Under the pieces are notes generated by a model. That model saw only the letters and a list, made by a program, of their open reading frames with translations, made no database searches and was not told where the DNA came from. Of a stretch of DNA of 64,000 nt, positions 1-12,906 are shown piece by piece (within the stretch, counting starts at the first letter, position 1; each line of letters opens with the position of its first letter). Origin of the DNA: Albula goreensis (taxonomy: Eukaryota > Chordata > Actinopteri > Albuliformes > Albulidae); assembly GCA_022829145.1 (NCBI GenBank), contig CM040761.1, positions 5,276,053 through 5,340,052 on the forward strand. Direction: 5' to 3'. Made by a program: the position numbers and the translations under genes.

Positions 1-1061
1 TCACAATCATGTTTTGTTGATAGTAGGTAGCTAATATAGGTTTTATAAAGTAATAGATCAAATACTTTTCAATTAGCATTAAACCAACAATGAAAAAATT
101 ATTATGATTATTATTGTTATTATTATTGTTATTATTATTGTATAAAGGGTGTAGGGGCCCTCAGAGCCTACAGGGCCCAGAATTTCTAGCTACGCCCCTA
201 CACCCGTTCTACAGGTTATCACGCCAAGGTGTCCTGCTATTTGCCGCCACCAAGTGGGTATGTATAAAATCTACTAGAATATATGACTTTGGTTCCTCAG
301 TTTAAATGCAAAAATGAGTAAATAGACACTGTATCATTGACTTTAACTTCTTTTTTTCAATGAAAATGTTAATGACAATAGTCAAAATCAGAACGACTCA
401 TACTGATATAGAATAATATAATGACTATCCACTTTCTTTATTCTTCTTTTCCTCTGATTTCCCCAGGCCAAGGGGGTAAATCTGTTTCAATGTGGCACCA
501 TCATATAATGATGGGTGAATGAGGTATTATAACACCAAGAGTAGGTGTAAGCAGAATCACAGGATATATATAGCCTACATACAGTATATATCATATACGC
601 CATGATACTTTCTTTTGCTGTTACCATACATGACAGAAACTATAACAACCTATTACACTGACACAATTGTAAATGGCTGAAAGCAATATTGACTCTTATA
701 TGTGTATACACTGGTTATTACAACGCATTACAATTCCAAGTACTCAATTCAACATTGGAGTTACACTTCTTGTATATACTCAATGACGATGTAATAGGAC
801 TTGCCACCTGCTGGATCATTTCAGGCAATCTGTTACAAGCAGGAGGGGAAATCAACAGTTCTTATGTAGACTTAGATAGATGATGAATGAATTAATACAA
901 AGTATATGATTGTAAATTAATTTAAATCGTCGTTGTAAGGATTTTAAAGGTGACAACACCTAGAAGCTCAACACTAGACGCCTGAAATTTGAGGTCAAAA
1001 TAACACTTGCACTTTGGCGATGCTCCCTAAGCACGGCCAACTAAACAATCTATAGCAAATC
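1..1061. other. upstream flank, no gene recognised
   Basis: AT-rich DNA with an (ATT)n-like tract at about 100-140 and a short foldback at 147-205. It must contain part of the rab3gap1 promoter and 5' UTR at its right end, but no CpG island or other exon is visible. Confidence 0.6.
147..205. repeat. foldback: 12-bp perfect inverted repeat
   Basis: GGGTGTAGGGGC at 147-158 is the exact reverse complement of GCCCCTACACCC at 194-205. A second inner pair (GGGCCCT / AGGGCCC) nests in the loop. It sits directly after an (ATT)n tract, as MITE remnants often do. Family not assigned. Confidence 0.5.
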
Positions 1062-1074
1062 ATTCCCATAATGC
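1062..1074 (+). promoter_or_regulatory. ZNF143/THAP11-like promoter motif upstream of rab3gap1
   Basis: ATTCCCATAATGC, 30 bp before the start codon, fits the core of the vertebrate ZNF143/THAP11 promoter element (consensus like ACTACAATTCCCA-ATGC). The position next to the first exon of a housekeeping-type gene supports a promoter role; no TATA box is evident nearby. Confidence 0.45.
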
Positions 1075-1104
1075 AGCTGTAAGAAAACAAAAAAAGAATC
1101 CATC

Positions 1105-1122
1105 ATGGCTGCGGACAGTGAT
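1105..1122 (+). CDS. rab3gap1: rab3gap1 exon 1 (coding part)
   Basis: Encodes MAADSD, then a GTGAGT donor. The ATG sits in a good Kozak context (catcATGG). The six residues agree with the human start MAADSE. The 5' UTR upstream of the ATG cannot be bounded from sequence. Confidence 0.93.
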
Positions 1123-4100
1123 GTGAGTATTGGTATGTTTTTAATGATTGTTACTGAAAACACTTCTCTTATCAAGCAATGGAAGTTAACGCAGAGCGTT
1201 GTGCATTCTTACAGCCCGAGTCGGAGGTATTTGAGATCACCGATTTCACTACCGCATCGGAGTGGGAGAGGTAGGTGGAGAAAGCAATGCAATGACATCA
1301 GCCGTATGGATAAGTACGTTAGCTTGCTAGCTAAGCAGGAAAGGAGGAAGACACATTTGTGTGCTGATTTTGCTTAAATAGCTAACTGTACTGTTCACTA
1401 TGTACAGTGAATAGTAGGTCTATTTAAATGAATATGGTTAGCTGTACTGCCTGCTGTAGGTGCTGTCCAAACTCACGTACCAAAGTGGTTATGACGTTAA
1501 ATACCAACAATTGCCAGCTGTTCTATCCGGTTTCCTGTCTTTTTTGCTAACCTGCAAGTCAGCCATTGCATTCGTAAGAACTGTAGACATGCCCCTTGTT
1601 GGTTATATGTAGTTGCCAGTTAGCAATGTTGGAAGCTAGGTATGAAGTATTTGTGTCATAATGTAACGTGGAGTAACGAGGCTAGCAAGTTTGCAACGTT
1701 AGATAGTGTGAAGGAAAGGATACAGCACATTGACAATGGTATAAAAACGTTTAGTAACTAATTAGATGTTAAAGCAGTGCCTGTGCAGTTAGGTGCTGAC
1801 GTAGCTACAAAGTTGGGTATCTGTATTTCAAACTGTAGTTGGGGGTTTTCCACAGTGACAAGCTATACATTACTTTCACATATAATTATGGTAAGATCAA
1901 CGTGCTATAGCTGTCATTTTAGGTATGATCCCAAATGATTTATGTGTTGTGCGTGGACACATTGCTTTTGAGATGGCAAGTATGACCATCCGTCAAACTA
2001 AAGATTGAAACGACCTATTTGTCTTATGTGTACTATAATTATTTTGAAACACTGCTACTTGTTACAAGGCAGCAAGACACTGAACATTGATACAGCAAGA
2101 CACCAAAACAAACTCCTGCTTTGTATGTTTGATACAAACCAAGCGTATTTGTTTTAACCTTCTAAATTGTGCTTGTGAAATGTTAAATGCATTTTCCATT
2201 CCATCAGAGAAACACACATTGGTGTTTGGCCCTTGAGCAAGGCCCTTAACCCCACATTGCTCCCAAGGAGATCGGTCCTTGGTGAGCCTAATCAACTGCA
2301 AGTCACTTTGGATGAAAGTATCAGCTAAATGACAGTAATGTATTGTGTAATCCATACTGAAGCCTAACTGTCTCCCATCATGTGCTCTGTGAACCACCAG
2401 GTTTGTGTCCAGGGTGGAGGAGGTGCTGAACGATTGGAAGCTGATCGGCAACAGTGCAGGAAAACCCGTGGAGAAGGTACAACCTTCACCTACATCCTCT
2501 TAAATCCCGCTATTATTGTCTTGGCGACTTCTGTGTGATGCAAACAAAAGAAATTGAGCTGTTTAGAAATTATTTAACATTTAACAAATGCATGTTTTGG
2601 ATGAGCTAGATCTAACAGTAAAGATCTTGCTTAGCAGAGTGATTTCAAATGTAATGAGTGTGTCAGATAATTAGCAACAGGTTGTTCTTATACTGTAACT
2701 GTTATATTTGCTATGAAGTATAGATAGGTGTACAAGAATGAATATATATTTTGTACTGACTGATAGCAGGTCTTGACCGAGCACCATGTCACCCTGCAAA
2801 GATGAAAATTAAGAGCAGACTCATACAAAACAGAACTTGGAAAAATAAAAATGACATTCATTGATTCGCCCTGTTTCTGTTCTAGAAAATAAGAGTAATC
2901 ATTTTTCATACAGTTAAACAATCATCATCACCTGCAAATGCATGCATATTATGTATATCTTTGGTATTTAGTGAAAGTGGATGAGGTGAGTTTTTTTTTT
3001 GTTTTGCAAACATGTCACCATGTAGGGAAGTTGCCAGTGTTTATGGCTGAAAAAAATCAGCTCAGAACAATTCGTCAGTACTCAGTCTTTAGATTTATTG
3101 AGTTCAAAATAAATACATCTTACATAATAAATTACTGCATTTAAATATGTCCGGTAATCAGTGATTCTATGGTTTGATTGAGTGAAGGATAAAATTGTGG
3201 CATAAAAAACAGCCCACTGAAAAGCTTATGGAGTTATAGTTGAGTTATGAGCCTTATGACCTTGTATTTTGCTCTAAACAACGGTCGCTGCAGTTAAGCC
3301 AGGCTGGACCTGGTTAGCACTTGAATCATTGGAGACTACCTGGGGAAACTCGGTTGCTGTTTTGAGTGGTTTGGTTGGACAGTAGGGGGCAGTCTACCCC
3401 CTGAACACAGATGAAACCAATGATTCTGTAGGAAACAATCTTGAAGAGATATTTAAGTGATATCCTGACTCACTGTGATTATTATAGATGAAGTGGCTCT
3501 TATCACTAAAAAATGGAGTTACCTGGTATCAAATTCCCATCATGGCCTTAAATAAGGCTATTTAAACATATTACAGATTAATTGTTTGATAAATTAGCTA
3601 CCTCTGCCTTGATATATCAGTCAGTGTGTGGTGAATCTTCAGGTTCTTACTGGCTACCATGCATCACTTTGGTGGATGCTACCCATTGATAGTGGTTGAA
3701 GTCAATGTCTTGCCCTTGTCTCTTAATTGCATGTAGGTTTTTACTGTGCTGTCTATATCATACACTGTGATGATGAAGATGATGATGATGATGCTATATG
3801 GTTGTTTGCTGTTTCTGTCCAGGGTGAATACACTACCGGGACCTGGGAGGAGAAGTCTCTGGAGATCAACTTTGCCGATTTCAAATTCTCCATAACGCAC
3901 CACTCCCTGAAGCAGGAGTCGACAGAGAGTGATGGGAAGGAGGAGCCAGAAGAAGGTGTGAGCTCCAATTCCATGGCTGTTCTGGTCTCAGTGTGTGAGG
4001 TTTTAACAGTTCTCCCTGCTTGGGGCCCGTAGCTACTGTTTGGTTCACATATCCGTGCCAGGTAGTGGTTTACAGGGAGCTGTTTTTGTCTATCATTAAC

Positions 4101-7100
4101 ATAAAGGCAGCAGTGATGGAGAGTGACTGTGACATGACCTGCTTTGGCTCCTTCTTGTCTTGATTCAAACCCCCAACCCCTCCTCAACAGACGCTGTCCC
4201 AGGAGCCATGCAGGACCTGCTCTGCATGAACAACGACTTCCCTCCTCGAGCGCACTGCCTCGTCAGATGGTGTGTATGACAAAAGCGTGATCCTGTAACT
4301 GCGATAACAGATGAACACGAGCATCCCACAGTTCAGGATGACCTGTGCATCTCTCTTCATTTCTGTGCTGTTGACAGAAACATGGCAGGAAGCAGTGGCG
4401 CCTAACATACAGAAACCACTGCGGACATTTCCCTTACTGTTAAAGCCGCTTAGTCTTAATTCAGGAAGGACTTTACTCCTGAGCGATATTGTAAATAAGC
4501 TCTTCATTGTAACTGTCATTTGGTTAAGATTGTGGTCATAATTCAAGATTGCGGTCTTTATTGTTTCGTAATTCATTTTTATGTGTTGTATTAATTCAGT
4601 CAGGAGATTAGTCATTATGCTAATGGGAATACAGATTTAGGTAGGGACCCATTCAAACATACTTACACTCTTTCAGGCCATCTGCAATTCAATCAAAAAA
4701 GACTTCACACTACAACTTTATTAACTCAGATTTTTTTAAATGAAGTAAAGCTAACATGTCCCTTGGAATATAAATTTCATCCATCCATTCATTATCAACA
4801 TTGGGAGAAAGACAGGGATGGATTCAGTCTATTAGGCTCTGTCTAGCACTTATCAGTCTAGCACTTAACCACACACATACTTACATCTGTTGCCAATTTT
4901 GCAAGTCCAATCCACCTAACCTGCATATCTTTTGACCATGGGAGGAACTGAGACATGAGGAAAACATGCAACCTCCATACAGAAAGGGCCCAGTCATGGT
5001 GGGAATCAGACCTGGGCCTCCATACTGCTCTGTCATTTCTACCTCTAAAATAAAATAGCATTTTCCCTTAAAGAAACTGTTTTTGATTAAATTACATATG
5101 GCGCTAAAGAGACTTACACTTGTTTGATTGGGTCTAAAAACCACCCATGATTGCGATGACCTGAGAGTAACCTTAATTCCAGGTGCATGATTAATTCTTG
5201 ATTGTGATACTGTGCAGGTATTTCATTTCCATGTTGTAATTCAGGCTGGTTTTCCTGGTTGCAGGTATGGTTTGCGTGAGTTTGTGGTCATATCCCCGGG
5301 GGCCAACTGTGAAGCCATCATTAGCGAGTCCAAGTGTAACCTGCTGCTCAGCTCTGTGTCCATCTCCCTGGCCAACACGGGCTGGTAGGTCACTGCCATG
5401 CTTTAATAACTCAGGGATGCTGCTTTAACAGAAGAGTACCAATCAAATCTCCTCTGAACTTGGGCTCCATAAAGCTCCCACAGTAATTATGTATTCAGAA
5501 TAATAATGGGATTCCTGTCAGACAGACTGAGAGAGAGAACCATGACTGCTTTCAATGGTATGTCTTGCCCATTACCTAGCCTGCTGTCTGTCTGTGAAAT
5601 TGTTATTCCACTTATGTCCTCTAGGTGGGGCTCTTTGGCTGTTTAAGGTAAATAATGAGTGCTACAGTGTAGTGTTATTTCAGCAGGATTGGAGATACTC
5701 CCCTGTCCTCAGGGAAAGCTGCATGATGAATGGGGAGTGTCAGGGTGGTGTGCTCCCTAATGTTTAAACCCGCCCTCCCTCCAACCCTTTCCCCGCCCAC
5801 CCCCTTCCGGAAACAGCCAGGTTCCTGTGTTCGTCCAGATCCAGCAGAAATGGCGGCGGATGTATGCCGGGGAGTGCCAGGGCCCGGGCGTTCGCACGGA
5901 CTTCGAGATGGTCCACCTCCGCAAAGTGCCCAGCCAGTACAACCACCTGTCCGGCCTGCTGGACATTTTCAAGTCCAAGATTGTAAGAACAGGGGGCAAG
6001 CCCCTCCCCTCCACATCCAGTGCCCGCCCCTTTCCTGTTCATACTCTATTCTAGTACCTTCTCACGTGAATGATGAGCCCTCGTATAATTACATATTAAA
6101 AGGCCTCTAAGGTGAATCCTTTTGGAAAATAAAACGCAGGGAAAGCATTGGCCTAGATGTACTGCTTATCTGTAGCGAAATTGAAAGACCAATTACTTGG
6201 TACATTTGAGCAGATGTTTTACCTAGGGCTTATTCTCAGTTACTGCCTCTTGTCACCCAAAAGCTTACAACGAATAAATGTGTAATTGCTCATGTGTTGA
6301 ATGAAAGTGAGCACCAGGTCATTTTTTAGAAGAGTAGCCCTAACTCCTTATCAGTTCTGTTTTGCTTCTGGGCTTTGTCATTAAATCATTTATTACAAAT
6401 TAATAATTCCTTCTTGCTTGGGAAAGCACTTATGTAGCCTTGCTAATTCTGCAATTGAAGATTCAATGGCTTGGGCTGTGAATATAAGTTTAGTCTATGT
6501 ACAGTGGTGCATACAGAATGGCTTGTGTATATACGAGGTGTGGCTATTAAATAAAGAGACTGGGTATATGTATGTCAAACCACAGCACGCATGAGCAAAC
6601 CAAGTGGTATACATTGACCAATCGGCAATCATAAACAACCTCAGAAAGTTTCAGTCTGCTTGTGTCTTAAGTTCGCTGTTACGTATCGCTTGAAGTAGAT
6701 GTTTTTCTTGAGCATTAGTCTCATTATTTGATAGCCACACCTCAAATATTGTGGTGCGTGTTAGCGGGGCAAGCTAACGCCGGGTCTCTCCTCGTTCCGC
6801 GCCATAAAGGGCTGCCCCCTCACGCCGCTGCCGCCCGTCAACATCGCCATCAGGTTCACGTACGTCCTGCAGGACTGGCAGCAGTACTCCTGGCCGCAGC
6901 AGCCCCCAGGTAGGTGGATCCACATCCCTCGGGCCCGGAGAATAAAACTCAGGCGTTTTGCTCCTTAAGCGAATGATAATGATGACGGTCGTTCCAGAAG
7001 GAGGCGAATTTGCTGCCTTCTCTCAACAATAGCAGCTGTCTGTCCCTCAGACAAGACTATTCATTCAAAACCACTAACGCCCCCCACCCTCCACCCCCCA

Positions 7101-10100
7101 TCCACCCCGCCACACGCACTGTTTCTTTTTTTTTTTATCCCATGCCCCTTTAACAATAAACTTGGGTGGCTGAAATGTTAAGTGCTCCTCGTTCCAGGTT
7201 GCTTTTCTTGCATTATGAAGTGATCCTTCAGTCAGAACGAGCTCCGGGAAGGTGGCGGGGGTGACTGAGAGCTCTGGGGCCGACGCACGCAGGCGTTTCT
7301 TAACTCAGACATTTTTCTGAAAAGAGCGAGACGTGACAGACAGGCCTAATTTTTCCCTGTGTCATATAGTTTTCTTCCTGCCCATTTACAGCGCGGATGG
7401 TAATGAGCTTAAACGGGTCGAGGCCTCAGACCCCATCCGTCAGCTAGCTGTCGCAGATCTCTTTTTTTGTTTTTCCTCCTCAAAATCACCATTGTTTGTC
7501 CCTTGGAGAGATCGAGATAACTTAATCACTCTTAGGTCCTCATCAATGAGGGGTCTTACTCCTATTGTTCATAAACCGCCCTGTTTTGATTGTCTTTCAA
7601 GTTGATTGATTCAGTATATCAGATTTGCAAATAGTTTTTAAATTATTTCTTTATGCCTTTGTTACTTATGACACGAGACTGAATCCCTTAATGTATGCAG
7701 GTCCCTGCTTTTGAGTGTTGCTTTTCTAACGCATTTAAATGGACTCTTCTCTGCAGACTTTGATGCTCTCCTGGCTGGAGAGGTAGGAGGGGTGGAGTTT
7801 GGGAAACTGCCCTTTGGGGCATGTGAAGACCCTATCAGGTAGGAATGAGACCCCCACCTTCGCTGCTCAGCGTGGGTCAGGATAGACCCCGTTTAGTTTC
7901 CTAAAGTCCTGACTCTTGAGTGGTTTAAAATCTTTTAACCTGTTGGTTTAGGTGAAGATTAAAATAATGGTATCTGATTCTGGACCAGTTGTAAGGGTGA
8001 AACATTGATTCAAAGGTAATATCAGCAGAGTAATCAGTGGTCAGTGATATAGGAATGAACAACACACTGTATACGTAGGTTTTGTCCCTGCCGTATTGTC
8101 TCAACTTCTTCATAATTTTGACACTAAACATTTTGTTTTTCAACAAAAAAGAAATATAAGTTAAAGTATACTTTTTATAGATATTTATTTATTAAAGACA
8201 GTTATGCAACACCTGGAGTCTAATGTGAAGAACTAATCGCTGGGTCCGAGTCAATAATTGGATAAGTCACCTTCGGCAGGAATGATGCCAACCAAATGCT
8301 TCACGTAGTTATTGATCAGCCGCTCACAGCGCTGTGGAGGAATTTCAGTCCACTCCTGAATGCAGAACAGCCTCAACTCAGTGACTTTTGTGGGTTTTCA
8401 GGTATGAACTACTAATTTGAAAAACTTTAGATTTATTGTTCTTTAAACATTGTACTGAAGACTTGTGTGTTTTGGGTCGTTGTCTTGCTGCATGACCCAG
8501 CTGCTTGCCTTGGACTGATGGCCTGACTTTCTGAAGAGTTTTTTCTTTCAATGGAAAGTGGCACAGATCCTGGTGCAGTAAGGCATTCCTGACCCATGGC
8601 ACCTCTGTACCATGCTTTCCTGTTGGCGTGAGATTCGTACTGTGGAATGCAGTGTTTTCACCAGACATAACAAAAAAAAAGAGAAAAAGTTCAACTTTTG
8701 ACTCATCTCTCCAAAGAAAATAGCTCCAGAATCCCTGGGGATCACCCTGGTCTTTTTTGGCGAGCTTGAGTTGGGCATTCATGTTCTTCTTCTTAAGCGG
8801 TGGTTTCGTCCTTGCTACTCTGCCATGAATGTTTTGCTCGGTGTCTTCCCGAAGGTTAGCCAAGGCTGGATGTGTCTGCAGACCCCTGGAAGTTATTCAA
8901 CGATTCTTTGAGGCTTTTTCTTTTGGCCGGAGGGTCACTCCTGAGAGTTGCTGCTGTTTCAAACTTTCTCAGTATGACTTTGACTGTGGTTCGGTGGAGC
9001 TCCAAAGCCGTACAAATTTCCGTATAACCCTTTCCGGACTGACAGGCATCACCAACTTTTATTTTGCGGGAGATCTTAAGGAATACTTTTTGATTGTGGT
9101 GTGATGTGCTTCCAGAACCTGTGTGACGAGCCAGGCCGATTCATTTTGGGCAATACTGACCCGAATGAGGCCTTATTGTTCTGAAGAGCATTAAAAGCTG
9201 GACCCACATTCAGTTTAATTGGGTTAACGAAGAGTAATTACTTGTTTTAAACCTGAAGATTGCACGTTTGATTACCTTGCAGGCTAAGCAAATGAAAGAA
9301 GCACCACACACTGGTTGCATTTAATGTGTTATTAATGTGTTAACAAAAGTGCAGAAATTCACTTTTATGGGGGACAAATACTTTCTCACAGCACTGTTAA
9401 TCTGTTTATTGTGTATACTTTAGTTTGTTTTATTAGGCAGTCCTTCTAACATTGCTTTGCATGCAAAGCTGCTTAGTGACCTGCTTCAGAAGACAAAAAT
9501 AACTGAACTCATGTCCGTTTTGTGTTGCCAGCGAGCTGCATCTAGCAACCACTTGGCCACAGCTGACAGAAGGCATTGTCGTTGACAACGATGTCTATTC
9601 GTGAGTAAAGAGCTGCGTTCTTATTTCCACTCTATGGCATGTGTTGATAATAGCATTCACTTGTCCATTAAATATTCATTAGCAGCAAAGAAAAAAAAAC
9701 ATGCAACTGGCATAATTTCCAGATCAAGGTGTCATCACCCTTCCAAAACGCTGTGAACGACGGGTCTAGTTATGCATTCCTGTTACCAGATGGTGTGGAT
9801 TATGGGGTGTCTTAGCATCACATTGGAACTGAGTTAAAATTTTAATTTATTCAATCCAAACGATTTCTTAGTGCAAGTTTTTGTTGAAAGGGCAAAAAGT
9901 AACCCGCTGCGTCAAATTAACATTCTTATTTCTCCCTTAAATTTGCATTTCATTCACAGGAAAGCAATCCATCAGTTTTATAAGAATATTTTTATACTGT
10001 GCCAATATGTATTCCCACCATCCAGGTTTAGTCAAGGAAATGAAGTGTTTTTATCTCTGTCTGTCTGAAATATACATGTTTCCTGAGGTAGGTCCTTCTG

Positions 10101-12875
10101 TCTGTCTCCCTAGTGATTTGGATCCCCTTCAGGCACCCCATTGGTCAGTGAGAGTGAGAAAAGCGGACAACCCCCAGTGCTTGCTGGGTAATACCTGCCA
10201 TCAAATAACTATAAAAATCCAGTTCAACTTGTGGGTTATGTTGTTATTAATATTCTGAGATGATTTAAACTCAAATGCTTCGCCGCCATATGTTCTGCAA
10301 GTTACTTTATTGGCATTATTGAAGACTGCCCTGTGAATAACCAATTAGACTTATCGACAGATGGTGTATGTAGATTATCCGTAGATAGCTGCCTGCATAT
10401 ATTGTGAATATTGCAGGGTTGTAGTCAGGCAACTAGTTCTATCAGTTGCCAGTTTGCATGCTCCATTTCATGAGTGTGATGCCTCAAATAGAAGGCTATA
10501 AGACTGTTGCCATAGGTACAGATGTCTGATTTGGGAATCAGCAATGTAAATAGCGTAATGTGATCACCATCTCCTAGGCGACTTCTTGATGGAGTTTTTC
10601 AAGCTGGGTTGTCGAAAAGAGACCACCGAAGATCTTCTGGGGAAGAATTCGGTTGAGGAAGAGGGCAAAGGTAAGAGTATTTGTGTCAGGTGGAAGGAGA
10701 CGTTAAGTAGCCGTGCCTCTCATAGCAACCTTTGGCTATGGCTAGGGTATGCACGGAGGCCCCGCCCCCCCAACCTGAGTGACGCCCGTCTGTTGCTTCT
10801 GTCCCACAGACAACAGTGACATCAGCCAGGCATTGTCCAAGCTGACGGAGCCCACCACCGTACCCATGTCCAGGCTCTCCGTGTCCAACATGGTTCACAG
10901 CGCACGCAAGCGTATCCGCCGGCACCGCCGCATGGATGAGACGCCTCTCAGCAGCGACGTGCTCAACTCCATCCTTCTGGTGAGGGTCGCCTTTCCCTGC
11001 CCCGCCCCACCCCACCTACTCTAAGCCAATCAGTAGTGGGGTCATGCTATAACTGCAGCCAGAACTTGTCTTACATTGGACTTTTATTTTCCATAAAGGT
11101 GTCCATATTCATTTTAATCTCAATTTCTAATTTGTTTTTTCTGTGTGGTCCATGTATTGCCTGTTTCTGTTATTACTGTTGAATTTGTATTTAAATGGCT
11201 TTTTAAATGGCTGAATTTTAAATAGTCTTTCCCATAATGCACTGGAACCATATAAAAGCCTAGTTTTTTTTGACGTTGCCACGCCCAGTTGAAAGAGGGC
11301 ACAGATATGATCGTAGCACAACACATCTGTATGGTTACTACACGCTACAGTAACAAGTCAGCAGGTTAATTAAACCTCACCCAAAATACAGACATTGCCT
11401 GATGGTCGTCATTCTCCTGTGTGTGTCTAGTATCTGTTCCCAGACGCCAACGAGAGACCCACGGAAGGAAACGACGGCAAGGCCGCACAATCAAACGCTG
11501 ACGGCAAGGTGGACAAGGAGTCCGAGGATTATGTATGTCAGGGCAGAACCCGCCTCACTTACACCCTTTCAGCAGAGCTCTTCTAAATGCACCACAGCAG
11601 TACCATTTCAAAGCAGACTCCTTTAAGGTAGATACACTGCTGATCTTTAAGTCCGTGAATACTGACTGCTGGTACGAGATCTGCAAACCTTTATGATAAA
11701 CAGGGACAATTCTAACGTGAAGAGCAGGTTGTAGACAGCACATATTCATATTTTCACGATCGTTCTCCTTTGGCCGGTGAGACATGTTGTTCAGTGTGGG
11801 AGTGCCTTTTCGTGTAAAGCTTCTGTCTGTTGTCACAGTTTGCCTGCAGCGTTGATAGAGTCTGTAGAAGAACAACAGACTATGCAGGTGAACTGACTGT
11901 GGTGTGATGTCACCCCCCACCAAATCAAATCCCTCACACAGAAGCTGTACAACCAGCTGAAGTCGGCGCCCTCTGACAGCCTCACGTACCGACTGGCCCT
12001 CTGCCTCTGTATGGTCAACTTCTACCACGGTGGGGTGAGGGGCGTGGCCCACTTGTGGCAGGAGTTTGTGCTGGAGATGCGCTACCGCTGGGAGAACAAC
12101 CACCTCGTATACGGGTGAGGGGAGCCGCCTGCTCGCCAGTGCGTTTGGTCATCCAGACAGACAGGGGGCGCAAGTTTATTAGTCCAACCAGAAACAGAAT
12201 TTACTGTATTATCCTGCAAATATATTAGAGGTATTCTAATAGTCGTAGAGAAGTAGTGCATTTAAAGTATACTGCAATGGGTTACATATCTGCAATGGAT
12301 GGCTAATGTCATCACTGATATCTGATCCAGTCCATCGAATGCCTTTGTTGTGGTCTTATTGGAGAACAGTGCAATAGGTATTTGGAATGTAACCCTTATG
12401 TACCTGTCCCAGGTTAATGTAATGGACCTTGCATGAAAGTGTACCTCCTACCAGTCTGAACAATTGGAAGTCTGCGCGAAACTGGTCTCTAAACATTTAC
12501 CAATACATTTAGAATTCTTCTTTTTATTCTTGTCCTTAAGATGTAGTACTGAGGATTTTAAAGGCTGCAGTAGCTGCGTTTGAGCGCCGGGCTGTGTATT
12601 TGATTTCTTAGGGCCTATATCTCTCTGAGTCTTTGAGATACCTCTGTCCCCGTCTCTGGAGGGAGAGAAAACGAAAGAAATATCACATCCCGTCTCACAA
12701 TTAGGAGTGATAAACGAGTGCCATTCAGGTTCTGCTGTGGGTTGTGTCTCGGGCTCTGATTTATAGCTGGGTCCAGGTCGCCGTGACAACACCAGCGATT
12801 CTGTAAAAGGCCAGGAAGTTCACTTTAGGTCTGCTCCCACACCAATTAATGATCCAGACCTGCTGTTTCATCAGC

Positions 12876-12906
<31 letters not shown>

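Noticed and set aside
3753-4187. 144-codon minus-strand frame
   Set aside because: Antisense shadow of rab3gap1 exon 4 plus the (GAT)n run.
11555-12103. 182-codon minus-strand frame
   Set aside because: Antisense shadow of exon 15; no homology.
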